Origin: Parapristionchus giblindavisi
Lineage: Eukaryota > Nematoda > Chromadorea > Rhabditida > Diplogasteridae
Length of the DNA: 64,000 bases
Direction of reading: 5' to 3'
Assembly: GCA_943737045.1 (NCBI GenBank)
Contig: CALSFV010000291.1
Coordinates: 1-64,000, forward strand
Both the position numbers and the translations under genes were made by a program. Below, piece after piece: positions 53,824-62,968 of this stretch (positions are counted from its first letter, which is position 1; every line of letters begins with the position of its first letter). The notes beneath the pieces are model-generated. The model had not been told where the DNA came from. It made no database searches and saw only the letters and a list, made by a program, of their open reading frames with translations.

Positions 53824-56485
53824 GAAATCAACTGTCCAGATAGAAGAGATGATGAGCATACGGCCTGCTGTTTAACGAAAAGAAAAAAATCCGGCTATTT
53901 ATCGGAAAATCGGAGTTTCTCAAAAAAATCATTGCACGATATCTTTTTAAACTTGTAAGATTTACATAAGTTTACACGCTCTTTCTAATGATATATGAGA
54001 TGATTAGAAAAATCAATTGTTTTTTTTTCATTGGAGATATCAAAAATCGATAATTCGCGTCGTTTTTGGAAGTGTATCTCACCCCTAGGGACTCTAACAA
54101 CCTAATATGAATGGTCTAGCATAATTTCGAAACTTTGTGCACTCTGAACAATCGCTGTAAGGTAGAATGGGCCTGATGTAGATTGAATATGCTTTAAGCT
54201 CGCACAATTATAGCCAATTATGAATTATAATCACAATTATACGCATAATTATAGCCGACTTTGCTTTGATCTAAATTGATCTACAATGTTCTGAAAATGT
54301 TTGGCCTCTTTGAATAATGAAGCCAAGATCTTTAATGTCATCTTTTTGATCTAGATTTACGTTATTTATAGAATAGATTCTTTTAGGATTAGCCCTGCCT
54401 AGATGCAGTGAATTACATTTATGTGATGCAAGGGATAATTGCCAATCAGCAGCCCATTGAACGATAGTGTCAACGGCCACTTGTTGCTTTTGCAATCGTC
54501 GTCTCCTCTTACTTGCGCGTATGGGTCGATTTTAGAATCTCTTCCGTAAATTTGGTGCTTTTAGTGTGTCTTCCCTTGTAAGTTGAACCGCTTGCAAATT
54601 TTGTGGTATACATATAAATATGTTCGTATTTAACCAAATTCCCTGATAATGTAGGATTCTGTAAAGAGTCGTTCGTAGGAATTTTTTTATGTGGCGGGTA
54701 GCTGAGCGATAGTGTTTAAAAGGAAGGACTGATGGTTGTATTAAAACGATTTTATAGGGAGCGTAACCTCTCTCATTGGTCTCTTCAACGGACTACCCTC
54801 TCTCGTTGTTGGAGAATAGAGAAATCCACAGGGGCACAGGGGGGGGGGGGGTACACAATGTAGACACCATTGAGAGAGGCCCTTTTATGAAATGGTGATT
54901 CTTGAGATACCACACTGGCGATCGAAAATGGCTATCTCTTGATGGCAAGCTTGCGTATGAATACTGCACGTACTATAAGGTGGATTCGGGCAACAACAAA
55001 GTCCGTTTACCCTCAGAAGCTCGTTTCATGTGCAGCAGAAAGAGTGAGATAATTACACTCAATCCATAATTCGATAATTTGTTCATTTTTACAGGGTGCA
55101 CATTGTGCAATTCTTCTCTAACATCAACGAAATGGGACGAGCCATGCCACGAGTATACTGTAATTGATGATGTTGCAATAATAATATTAACGCTAAAATC
55201 GAAATTTCCAATAGGCACTAGCAACTACTATTTTTTACATGCAAAAGTGATCATTGAATTTTTATCGGCTATTTTCAGTGTGGCATTCGGAAGATGATGG
55301 TGCATAACCAGGTCCATTCAAATAATCGGATAACTTGCTCTGATAAGGCCAATAAGACTCATCCCATGTACTCTTTTCAATCTTCTGTAGTTCGTTTCGA
55401 AGACATTAAATGCGTCGACAAAGGTTTGGATTGGGCTTTATTCGTTGTCATTGGATAGATTGATCTATTTTAGTCTAGTATGTCTGTCATGCTACTTTGT
55501 TTATTATTATTGATATGATCTTCAATATTATATAAAATGGAATATTTAGAGAATTGCTCCATGCTCTCTTCATCTACAATATTCGACTGCCCAGGTGACG
55601 TCAAAGATGATTGTCTAAAGGCGAGTCAATAGACATTGATTGTCAATTATTTGTTTTATTAAAGACTACCTATGTGAATAACACACACTCTTGTCCATCC
55701 ACTCACCATCTATACGTGCAGTCTATGAGACACGATGCAAAGGTATTGCAATTTATCTAACTAAGGGCAACATTTGAAAAAAAAAACCAAAGCAAAGTCA
55801 CAAGCCTCTAATATCGAACCATCGAAACTCATAGTATGTTTGGCCTCATGTGGAAACCTCAACAAGAGTACTTTAGTTTACTGTGGTCTTATACCGTAAC
55901 CATGGATCAATATTCGACAGCTAACGTGCAACAGTAAATTTCTACCGTAACCTTTACAACCGTGTTTTCCGCTTAGTACGATTCGATGTTTCTATTTCTT
56001 ACTTTGGCCTCGTAATAAAACAAACAGCAACGTCTGTTTCCCTTCGATATGATTATATATATATTACTTGTATGCCAATCAATAATTCTGATTACAGGAG
56101 GGAAGCAATGCGACCTGTAATGCGAACATTGGACAGTGGATGATTGGAGTAGATGTAATCAAGGACTCTCATGTATACTGTATCAAGAACAGAGGTGATT
56201 GTCACTATTCCATCATCGTATTGCTGTTTTTTTGCAGAGTCGTCCACTTCTCCTGCAGCATCTTCTCAGTACGTAAAGAGTATTCATTGACGCACTGATC
56301 GATTGATTGAGATCTTATTTTTTAATTGATCGGTTTATCGATTACTTGTGAATTTCAATTGCAGAAATGAGGTCCCATATACGTTCATTTTTATCGGCGC
56401 TGGTGCGGCTATACTCATTGCTGCCGTTAGTATCGGACTAGCATTTTGGATTTGGAAGAAGGTGAATAATGTCACTATTCCATAG
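43736..56485 (+). CDS. Type I membrane glycoprotein, Cys-rich, unknown family (11 predicted exons)
   Basis: Proposed exons: 43736-43825, 43974-44095, 45230-45390, 48416-48539, 54907-55043, 55095-55159, 55279-55423, 55595-55620, 56098-56194, 56238-56268, 56365-56485. All phases agree and the total is 1119 bases, 372 residues plus stop. Exon 1 is a signal peptide (MIVYIALYGLLFIQYSLVHS). The middle has about 20 Cys and N-glycosylation motifs NST, NSS, NKT and NAT. Exon 10 is a Ser/Thr/Pro/Ala stalk. Exon 11 holds the membrane helix (AAILIAAVSIGLAFWIW) then KK. Weak points: exon 2 has an alternative strong donor after 44007 (exon 3 would then start at 45226, also in phase); exon 8 is only 26 bases with a GC donor (GCGAGT); the tail may instead splice on at GTGAAT after 56461. 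Two segments share a W...YC pattern (KWLSLDG...YEYC; QWMIGVD...VYC), hinting at repeated small domains. Introns hold hAT, foldback and LINE insertions. I do not know the function. Confidence 0.65.
44531..45087. mobile_element. hAT-type MITE, family I copy 3, in intron 2
   Basis: Ends CAGGGGTGTGCATTTCTCG and CTCGCACACCCCTG, flanked by ATTCAAAA (44523-44530 and 45088-45095). The inner part matches the nested copy at 42022, including TTCCCTTTAAGAGTCAAATT. Confidence 0.95.
45503..45652. repeat. Small hairpin element
   Basis: Ends GACACTATTTCAGAATAGGG and the inverse, with arms of about 28 bases and an AT-rich loop of about 95 bases. Only one copy seen. Confidence 0.75.
45690..47295. mobile_element. 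Family B palindrome with nested palindrome R, in intron 3
   Basis: The right end is TTTTACACGAGACCCGTG, the B-family terminus; the left end is decayed (TTTTTTACAAAAGTGTAGG). Arms match through GAATGTAACTCGCTTCG and its partner. Inside, from about 46045 to 46975, a second palindrome begins CAGGATAAGAGTTTTATTGC. Its loop (46333-46600) is not mirrored and holds a 74-codon frame without recognised features. Confidence 0.8.
47406..47669 (-). CDS. Possible small coding exon, secreted-like peptide, unknown
   Basis: On the minus strand an 87-codon frame shows a hydrophobic start (LIFVAILNIILVSIEAQ) like a signal peptide, then a mixed polar part with an NYT glycosylation site, ending in TAG. There is no ATG; the frame opens from TTG or from an acceptor-like GTAG at about 47677. 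It lies inside intron 3 of the + strand gene and outside any repeat. It may be chance; composition is the only support. Confidence 0.22.
   Translation of the reverse strand: MIFVAILNIILVSIEAQISGKSHFLIHIPNGKENYTILKITISDEESIILYLISTLNAEGVKTGGIFLSTRFILSSLRELISIQEKP
47741..47977. repeat. Hairpin of AAGTCTACTT units with two TGACGTCA sites
   Basis: Ends GTATTTCAAAACTTAAAGTC and the inverse. The body repeats AGTCTACTT or AAGTAGACT many times. It contains two perfect TGACGTCA palindromes at 47818-47825 and 47876-47883, the classical CREB/ATF site. Binding is not shown; the sites may simply belong to the repeat. Confidence 0.75.
48137..48210 (-). mobile_element. LINE 3' end fragment
   Basis: On the minus strand, GTATTTGCTGTCGTACCTG followed by (AAAT)n. 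This is the terminal sequence of the LINE at 29002-30187. It is heavily 5'-truncated. Confidence 0.8.
48833..49152. mobile_element. Palindromic MITE, family H copy 2
   Basis: Ends TGGCTCGTTAAAAAATAGTG and the inverse, flanked by TAA (48830-48832 and 49153-49155). The opposite arm of the host palindrome keeps the uninterrupted site (TTA at 53962-53964 read inverted). Confidence 0.92.
49298..49378. repeat. TA dinucleotide repeat
   Basis: About 40 TA units, the left half of the loop of palindrome G. A second TA tract of about 26 units is at 53769-53821. Confidence 0.97.
49379..51898 (-). mobile_element. LINE, minus strand: decayed ORF2 and 3' end
   Basis: Reading leftward, the element opens directly after the endonuclease region (segment FDFLDNAFFFSDWDS) and shows RT blocks in order: WKIATIVPIPKV and FRPISLTPIACKVLE, then IYIDLAKAFDSVSHSKL, then SGVPQGTVLGPLLFLIYLS, then RLFADDIKLF, and IVEYASPVWSPSSKG. 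At least three frame changes (near 51000, 50800 and 50390) and stops break it. The 3' end TGTTGTCGCATCTT plus an AAATT-type tail resembles the end of the LINE at 30187. The endonuclease is missing because the left-oriented copy stops at about 51898, where an oppositely oriented piece starts. Confidence 0.92.
51902..52810 (+). CDS. LINE ORF1-like protein (nucleic-acid chaperone type), N-terminus truncated
   Basis: A 302-codon frame opens after TAA with no ATG for about 70 codons. First a Ser/Pro-rich basic part (RNGRRRAPDS), then a helical part (SLISILASFVEELQEARQLYE) that could be a short coiled coil. After a Pro/Ser linker follows an RRM-like core (RSLVVYGMDEP, PVSVYRMGRPTGRPRLIKVV, FQKVFIRRSLSAEDRAKQAE) of the kind in CR1/L1-type ORF1 proteins. 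No CCHC knuckle is seen. Orientation is opposite to the adjoining ORF2. Beyond the stop about 270 bases follow up to the B element, and an (AAAT)n tail is present at about 53744-53768. Confidence 0.75.
   Translation, partial: KLDSHSSLYSTLTRLSTLTGRGDLLSLSPANRNGRRRAPDSPSATSPSSFPPNKKGRPSIKDAVVKAIEFSTMECPSSIPPPLWSSMTSLISILASFVEELQEARQLYESQFPPPSSSSIPSNPPSSVSHSPSVVPSQSMEDHLRSRSLVVYGMDEPSNDLSPSEKVESDRSEISSLLDALSVEATPVSVYRMGRPTGRPRLIKVVLPARSFLLTALKNGRVLRTHNQFQKVFIRRSLSAEDRAKQAELRQVVREFRKSDPSSPFVIYKGEIWHKEDIKSGKRINLPPSLSSSSPSSPIQSN
53079..53700. mobile_element. Family B palindrome, medium form
   Basis: Ends TATCACGGGTTTCCTGTAAA and TTTACCGGAGACACATGTTA. Arms of about 300 bases share GAAAATGATCATAAC-like and AAATTGCAAATTATCGAT sequences with the copies at 56521 and 59689. 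It lies between the ORF1 piece and its A-rich tail. Confidence 0.88.
54271..54495 (-). pseudogene. Fragment of another LINE reverse transcriptase
   Basis: On the minus strand the peptide shows QWAADWQLSLASHKCNSLHLG, cut by its neighbours, then YSINNVNL and IKDLGFII, the region after the FADD core of Jockey/CR1-type RTs. It differs clearly from the two other LINEs here, so it belongs to a different lineage. Both ends are lost and no tail is seen. It sits in intron 4 of the + strand gene. Confidence 0.8.
54757..54893. repeat. Family O hairpin next to exon 5
   Basis: Starts AGGGAGCGTAACCTCTCTC and closes GAGAGAGGCCCTTTTA, with a G13 tract in the loop. It ends about 13 bases before the proposed exon 5, so the acceptor region derives partly from a transposon end. 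Confidence 0.7.
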
Positions 56486-56520
56486 ATGAACACTTAGCTA
56501 GAGGGAATGTGAGTGATGGG

Positions 56521-58200
56521 TATATAGCACGGGTCTCCTGTAAAAGTGTAGCAAAATCGGCCCTGCCTGCCACTAGGAAAAATTTTTTGTCTCCGTTTTC
56601 GATGAAAGTCGGTCAATGGGTGTGGTTGGGGGTCATGAGAAGGCCTAGCCACTTGATTTTGCCAAAATTGCAAATTATCGATTTTTTGTGATCTACCCTG
56701 AAAATGATCATAACTCGGTTCATTTTCATCGTACAATGAGCTGACAGGTGTCATTCGAACCGTATTCGAATGCTCTTCAAAAAAGTTGTTTATTACCCGT
56801 TCGCTGCTAAGTCGTCTTTAGAGCGAAAAACGCGAACAACACTTTTTCAGATCAAAAAGGTGAAGTTTTCTCGAAATTTTTTTCTTGACCCCATCCGTTT
56901 TATTGCAAAAATTATGTCTTCAAACCACGTTCAATATCACTATCTAGTTCATTGTCCGTATCTCTTGGCCCCCAGGGTCGATTACTAGATAGCTTTTGGA
57001 CTGATTTTTAGCCACTTTCCGTTTTTTGATCGTATCTCACTTCAAAGTTGTCCAATTATCTTTTCAAAAAAATAGAAATGATTCTCTCGAAAAGGAGATT
57101 GAAAAGTTTATTATTGTTCAAATTGTTATATCGAGCCGTTTCCGAGTTATTAAAAGAAAACTGCTCCAATTTTGATTTTTTACCGCTTTCATGCGAAAAG
57201 ACTTTTTTTCCAATCAAAATACAATCAATTCGACAAATATGTTTACTTCACAATATAAACTGTAATATAATTGAGCAGACACTGTGCAGATATCAACATC
57301 ACTGGTCAAATACGAGGGTAATTGATACTCCGTAACTCCGGTAACTCCGGGGCGTCGTCCGAGAACAAAGTCTTCATCTCTGAAAGCATCCAATCATATA
57401 TCGCAGGAGACGGTCAGATCATTCTCGTACACTTGTACTTCATCCTCAGGGGCAGTTCACTAACAAATTCAATACACGAAAAATACAAAAAAAACTATTA
57501 TTATCGTTCGAATACAATATGGTCTCTGTTCAACACATGAAAGCGGTAAAAAATCAAAATTGGAGCAGTTTTCTTTTAATAACTTGGAAACGGCTCGATA
57601 TAACAATTTGAACAATAATAAACTTTTCAATCTCCTTTTCGAGAGGATCATTTCTATTTTTTTGAAAAGATAATTGGACTACTTTGAAGTGAGATACGAT
57701 CAAAAAACGGAAAGTGGCTAAAAATCAACTAAGTCCAAAAGCTATCTAGTAATCGACCCTGGGGGCCAAGATATACGGGCAATGAACTAGATAGTGATAT
57801 TGAACGTGGTTTGAAGACATAATTTTTGCAATAAAACGGATGGGGTCAAGAAAAAAATTTCGAGAAAACTTCACCTTTTTGATCAGAAAAAGTGTTGTTC
57901 GCGTTTTTCGCTCTAAAGACGACTTAGCGGCGAACGGGTAATAAACAACTTTTTTGAAGAGCATTCGAATACGGTTCGAATGACACTTGTCAGCTCATTG
58001 TACGATGAAAATGAACCGAGTTATGATCATTTTCAGGGTAGATCACAAAAAATCGATAATCTGCGATTTTGGTCAAATCAAGTAGCTAGGCCTTCTCATG
58101 ACCCCCAAGCACACCCATTGACCGACTTTCATCGAAATCGGAGACAAAAAAATTTTCCTAGTGGCAGGCGTTGCTACACTTTTACAGGAGACACGTGATA
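56521..58200. mobile_element. Family B palindrome, long form
   Basis: Ends TATAGCACGGGTCTCCTGTA and TTTACAGGAGACACGTGATA, arms of about 780 bases, centre near 57360. Left and right 72-codon frames (56770-56988 and 57746-57964) are mirror images of each other and reflect arm identity. It starts about 35 bases after the stop codon of the + strand gene. Confidence 0.9.
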
Positions 58201-58213
58201 GTGTAGTTATATA

Positions 58214-59430
58214 CAGGGTGCGTGATAATTACTTACACTCGAACTTTTATTTATATCTCCCCTTAGAATGCGAGTTGAGCAACCAGCTTCGTACAATTAT
58301 TTATTGAATTCATTGGTGACAAGAATATGTCAATGGATTTCTATGTGCCCCCCCCAACCCCCTTTCGCTTTAATGCAAGGCCGAAGGAGCTTCTCGAAGG
58401 CGAAATGAATTTTACGGAGGTAGTTGCCGTTGAATTTGCCCCATGCTCGGAGGAGAGCCAACTTCAGAGTGCCCATAGTATAGTACTTGGTAGTAGAGAT
58501 CATGCTCTCCAGAAACCCCTGCACTGAAGTTCCGGGGATTAAAGTTATGTGCGAGGGGGTCATTCGTTTGCAGTCATGTAGTCGGGAAAGTTCTCACCAA
58601 ACCACATGGTCGTGGCTTTGGTTTTTTCCGCCGCCCTTCTGCTACGTCCAAAAGCCCCCGTCCGAAGTGAGACTTGGTCCGGGGGAGGAGTGTGACTTTC
58701 ATGATGTGATTAGTTTAGTAGTGCTTGCTCAACTTTACGCCTGGGGTCACAAAGAAGAGAGAAATTTGACAAATGGAGCAGAGGCCCGTCCCACCATCAC
58801 ATAAGCAGGATGCGATGCGTGAACAGTTATGCCACCCCGTTTGGTATACTCCTTGGCATCGTGGGCGATGATTGTGTTGTTTAGAGAATTGATCTCACAA
58901 TCGAGGTTAAAGAATTTTTCATCAGCAAAGGACGGTCAAGAAGTAGAAGGAACCGAATTCTGCGTAGATCAGACCAGATTTGACAATCCTACGAATAAAT
59001 AAATCAGAGATACCGATCTTTCAAGCTATTCCACCCATGCACCGCTTAGGGTTACGGTAGATCTTCTGGCGAATTCTCTCACGGTTCTAGGGTAAAGTTG
59101 CGGACACCGGTCTTCCTCGCACACGACGGTCACCTTCTGTGCCGAGTTAGTCGTAGCGTCGGATAGCGTGATAGGCGATTATGTTGGGAGCGTTGAGTCG
59201 AATGAAGATGTCGGAGGACTGGATTCCTTCGCGATTGTGTTTCAGGATAGTACATCTCATCGGGTTTGCCTCTACCACACTTGACTAACTAGACTAAACG
59301 GATTGAAACGTCGAACAGTTTTATATGAAAGGTCAACCATCAAGAAGATGTAACTGGTGTTGCGAAATATCGATTCAGTGTGATTGTGCAATCTGATGAA
59401 ATTGAGTGCAAGTAATTATCACGCACCCTG
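58214..59430. mobile_element. Mariner element, full length but decayed
   Basis: Ends CAGGGTGCGTGATAATTACT and the inverse, flanked by TA (58212-58213 and 59431-59432). At 1217 bases it has the usual size of an autonomous mariner. It carries transposase remains on the minus strand and is not a palindrome, unlike its neighbours. Confidence 0.93.
58330..59270 (-). pseudogene. Mariner transposase, multiple frameshifts
   Basis: Fragments in order on the minus strand: an N-terminal helix-turn-helix part (TILKHNREG, IIAYHAIRRY), then RERIRQKIYRNPKR, then the first catalytic block with FADEKFFNLD (D of the DD34D triad), SHPAYVMVG, then GENFPDYMTANE, and the C-terminal end LKLALLRAWGKFNGNYLRK and CIKAKGGW. 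The SPDLNP-type third catalytic site is altered (LIPGTS), and stops and frame changes interrupt it. It is inactive. Confidence 0.88.
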
Positions 59431-59472
59431 TAGTGTTCGGTAGATAAAAGAATATCTGGGGGGGGGGGGTTG

Positions 59473-59612
59473 CTACAGATCCGGTGGCACATAGAAATCT
59501 AAATTTTTGATGTTGACATCACCGATAGCAAAGTTGCCTGGCAAATCGTTACCCAAAATCAAATCGTTGCCCCCATTAGCCTGCAAATGACTACACCAAC
59601 TGTTGAATTCCG
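59473..59612 (-). CDS. Possible terminal coding exon, unknown product
   Basis: On the minus strand 46 codons run from an acceptor-like GACAAG to TAG. The peptide includes NSWCSHLQANGGNDLILG and ends FAIGDVNIKNLDFYVPPDL. It has balanced composition, lies outside all repeats and is preserved between two transposons, which is unusual here. No upstream exon is visible because 59689-61631 and beyond are transposons. The family is not recognised. Confidence 0.35.
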
Positions 59613-59688
59613 CTTGTCGCGGTCTTTTTGATTAGAACAAATTTGAAATTAAAGGTAGAGGTTACATCAAATCAAGATTGGCATGATG

Positions 59689-61631
59689 TATCACGGGTCT
59701 CCGGTAAAAGTGTAGCAACGCCTGCCACTATGAAAAAAATTTTGTCTCCGATGAAAGTCGGTCAGGGGGGGGCCTAGCTACTTGATTTGGCCAAAATTGC
59801 AAATTATCGATTTTTTGTGATCTACCCTGAAAATGATCATAACTCAGTTCATTTTGATCATAGCGCGAGCTGACAGGTGTCATTCGAACCGCATTCTAAT
59901 TCTCTCCAAGAAAGTTGTAAATAACCCGTTCGCTGCTAAGTCGTCTTCAGGGCGAAAAACGCGAAAAGCAGATTTTTTTAAGGAAAAGGTGACCTGTTGT
60001 TCTCGAAAATTTTCTCTTGAGATCATCCGTATTATTTCAAAAATAATATCTTCAAACCACGCACAATATCACTTTAATTCATTGCACGTATCTCTTGGCC
60101 CTCAGGGTCGATTACTAGTATAGCTCACGGATCCCGACCGGGGTTTCAGTTTATCCCTTATTGTACACTCTGAACTAACGTGCACTTCAAAGTTATCCAA
60201 TTACCTTTTCAAAAAAATGGAAATGATTCTCTCGAAAAGGAGATTGAAAAGTGTATTATTATCCAAATTGCTATATCAAGCCGTTTTCGAGTTATCAAAG
60301 GAAAAATGCCCCAATTTCGTGTTTTCACAGCATTCATGTGTTGAACAGAGACCATATTGCATTCGGTCACCTTTTTCAAACAGATCACCTTTTTCTTCAA
60401 ACAGATAACCTTTTTCTTCAAAAAATCTGCTTTTCGCGTTTTTCTCCCTGAAAACGACTTACGAGGGAACTATCTCAACTCGAGGAGAGCAAACTGGATG
60501 AAAATTTTCATAGACATATCGTACATGTAAAAATCATTGTATCATGAACGGTGTGAATGGGTCTGAACGGATCAGGCCGATCAAGATTTTAAGCGAGCGA
60601 TTATGAGCGAACCGAACATTTTCGTAATTTTTCCTTGTTTTCATTGTTTTTCTCTTATTCGAATCTACTATATTAAAATAAAATAGGCCAAAATAATGCC
60701 ATTTAACAAAAATCATTGCTTTCACTTTGAATAAATTGCCCCAATGAACCAAAATTGACCTAATAATTCAGCGTATAATCGGAACAGTTTATTCAACGTC
60801 CAAGCAATGATATTGGTTAAATGGCAATATTTTGGCCTAATTTATTTTAATTTAGTAGATTCGAATAAGAGAAAAACAATGAAAAGAAAGAGAAATTACG
60901 AAAATGTTCGGTTCGCTCATAATCGCTCGCTCAAAATCTTGATCGGCCTGATCCGTTCAGACCCGTTCACACCGTTCATGATACAATGATTTTTACATGT
61001 ACGATAGCTGAACGTGTTATAAAATCATTGGTGAAGTCTAAAAATTCTGAGTTCAAAATGGGTCCAAAGTTTCGTCACATTTGCTGAAACTCTGCCTGTA
61101 ATAGATTTTTCGCTAAGATACCCGAGATACTAGACACTATACCACCGCTCCACGTGTTATCTTCACTCAGGGAACAAAACATGCATCGAAAAATCGTTTA
61201 CATGCGGAGTTTCTGCAAATGTGACCAAGCTTTGGATCCATTTTCTGGCTCGGTTATTGCACGCCAGAATTTTTTGACTTCTCCAATGACTTTGTAATAC
61301 GTTCGGCTATGTCTATGCAAATTTTCATCCAGTTTGCTTTCCGCGATCTGAGATAGTTCCCTTGTTAGCAGCCAACGGGTCATTTACAACTTTTTTTGGA
61401 GAGAATTAGAATGTGGTTCGAATAACACCTACGCTCTCGGGTTATGATCATTTTCAGGGTAGATCACAAAAAATTGATAATTTGCAATTTTGGCGAAATC
61501 AAGTAGCTAGGCCTTCACATGACCCCCAACCACACCCACTGACCGACTTTCATCGAAATCGGAGACAAAAATTTATTCAAAGTGTCAGAACCGGCCGTTT
61601 TTGCTACACTTTTACAGGAGACCCGTGTTAT
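59689..61631. mobile_element. Family B palindrome, longest form, with nested palindrome T
   Basis: Ends TATCACGGGTCTCCGGTAAA and TTTACAGGAGACCCGTGTTA. Outer arms match the 56521 element. In its middle (60519-61005) is another palindrome with ends ATCGTACATGTAAAAATCAT and arms of about 230 bases containing GGCCGATCAAGATTTTAAG and GAACGGTGTGAATGGG. Confidence 0.88.
60519..61005. repeat. Palindrome T nested in family B
   Basis: Left and right arms contain mirror-image frames of 72 and 60 codons, again due to arm identity. The two arms differ at a few places (for example TTTTCCTTG against its partner), so the fold is not brand new. Confidence 0.85.
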
Positions 61632-62409
61632 GTCCCCTCCCGGACATTCGCCAAGACTTTCAATCTGGCTCTCAATACTTTCATCATGGACACATACCGG
61701 GGGTAGACCGACGAAAGTAATAGTGAAAATGCCCTGTGGCTCAAACCCGGCTCACGTATGTCATATAAAGTTAAAAAAATAAATCATAACTTTTCCATCG
61801 TGATAGGTAGGACTTTTATTTCTTTTTATTGGTGAATAACATGCCATGCTCTCTTATAAACACATCTAAGAAATAATATCGTATCGTGCTGAAAATGTTT
61901 TTTCGTGTTTGATTTTCACATTTTTCATCTTCTATCCTCGTTGAACAGATTGCCATGGTGCATATTGTAGTAGCCCTGACGATTATGTACATGGTGGTCA
62001 CATTCTCTGTGCCTGCCAACATTTAGCAGGCATCGAGAATTGCAACCGAATGTGAGATATGTGTAAATTGCAAAAATCGAAAATGAAATTTCTTGAAATT
62101 CGAAAAAAGAAGAGGTATTTTCATTATGTCATTTTACTCGTAGTGATGCGTGTACACAGGAAACAAAAAAAAATATACAGATATGCTCAGACTACATTTT
62201 ATTTTAAATTAAGAAAAAAAATAATCACTATTTTTATTTTTTCAACCTTCATATGGTGTCGATCGTAAAGGCAAGTTGATTAATAGGGTGGATGGTAGCT
62301 GATGCATGCCCGTTTGCGAAAACGACTGCCAAGTGAAGAATTGTCGTTTCGCAGATGTCGAAGTTTTTAATTTTAATTATCAAATTTATACATTTATATG
62401 TTTCTTTCA
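61632..62409. mobile_element. Family L element, partial copy
   Basis: Matches 11606-12360 from CGGACATTCGC onward, including ATGACCACCATGT-type and GAATAACATG blocks, with about 10 per cent difference by eye. The end with AAGAGACCGG is lost. The match resumes at 63925 after about 1.5 kb of other sequence. Confidence 0.85.
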
Positions 62410-62968
62410 TAATTTCGTACATTCTAACTCGTATGCGCTACAGTTATTCAGCTATTCGCACGATTATTTCAGGAGAGCGAAACACTAAAAAAACCAATGT
62501 GATTAATTTCACAAATATCGGTTGTACTTGCCACAATTTTGCGGTTTGTCAAAACCTTCTCTGTGTATTTTTCGAATTTCAGCCCTTATTTTATTGTTTT
62601 ATAATTACACAAAACATAATACAGTAATCACAGTCCGTGCTGCACAAGTATTTATATACATTCCTAAATGAGCAGTGTTAGAGGAAAATGCACTTTAGGC
62701 ATTTCCGACCGATTCAGCAACGATCGATACCGCAATCCACTGAGCCAAAAGTTGCTTAGCAATGTCTCTGCTAGCTACATTACTTAGACGAAGTTCAGCC
62801 AAAAATACCCCTTTGAATACCCAAAAAAAAACCCAAAAAAGCGTGACGATTGCTAAGGTGTGCTTCAGCTAATTGGATAAAAGTTTACTAACGAGCGCGC
62901 GCTCGCCTCCTCGAATAGGCTTTGAGTTATACAAGTCACAGTAGCGCGTCTAGGTCTATAAACCGTCT
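62410..62968. other. Insertion of unknown origin inside the L copy, with a weak exon-like ORF
   Basis: Not homologous to anything else in the window. At about 62472-62627 (+) a frame follows the acceptor-like GATTATTTCAG and contains a Cys pattern (CTCHNFAVCQNLLC) and an NFT site before TAA. Support is composition only. Confidence 0.25.

Larger units (their letters stand above)
48633..54162. mobile_element. Family G palindrome split by LINEs and MITEs, in intron 4
   Basis: Outer ends CCTTACAGTGATTGGGCAG and the inverse, flanked by TA (48631-48632 and 54163-54164). The left arm (48633-49297) is interrupted by an H element; the right arm is 53822-54162. The loop is a long (TA)n on both sides, into which the two LINE pieces and a B element have gone. 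Confidence 0.88.

Noticed and set aside
56770..57964. 72-codon frames found in several B elements
   Set aside because: They persist because the DNA is repeated and inverted; different stops occur in other copies and no domain is visible.
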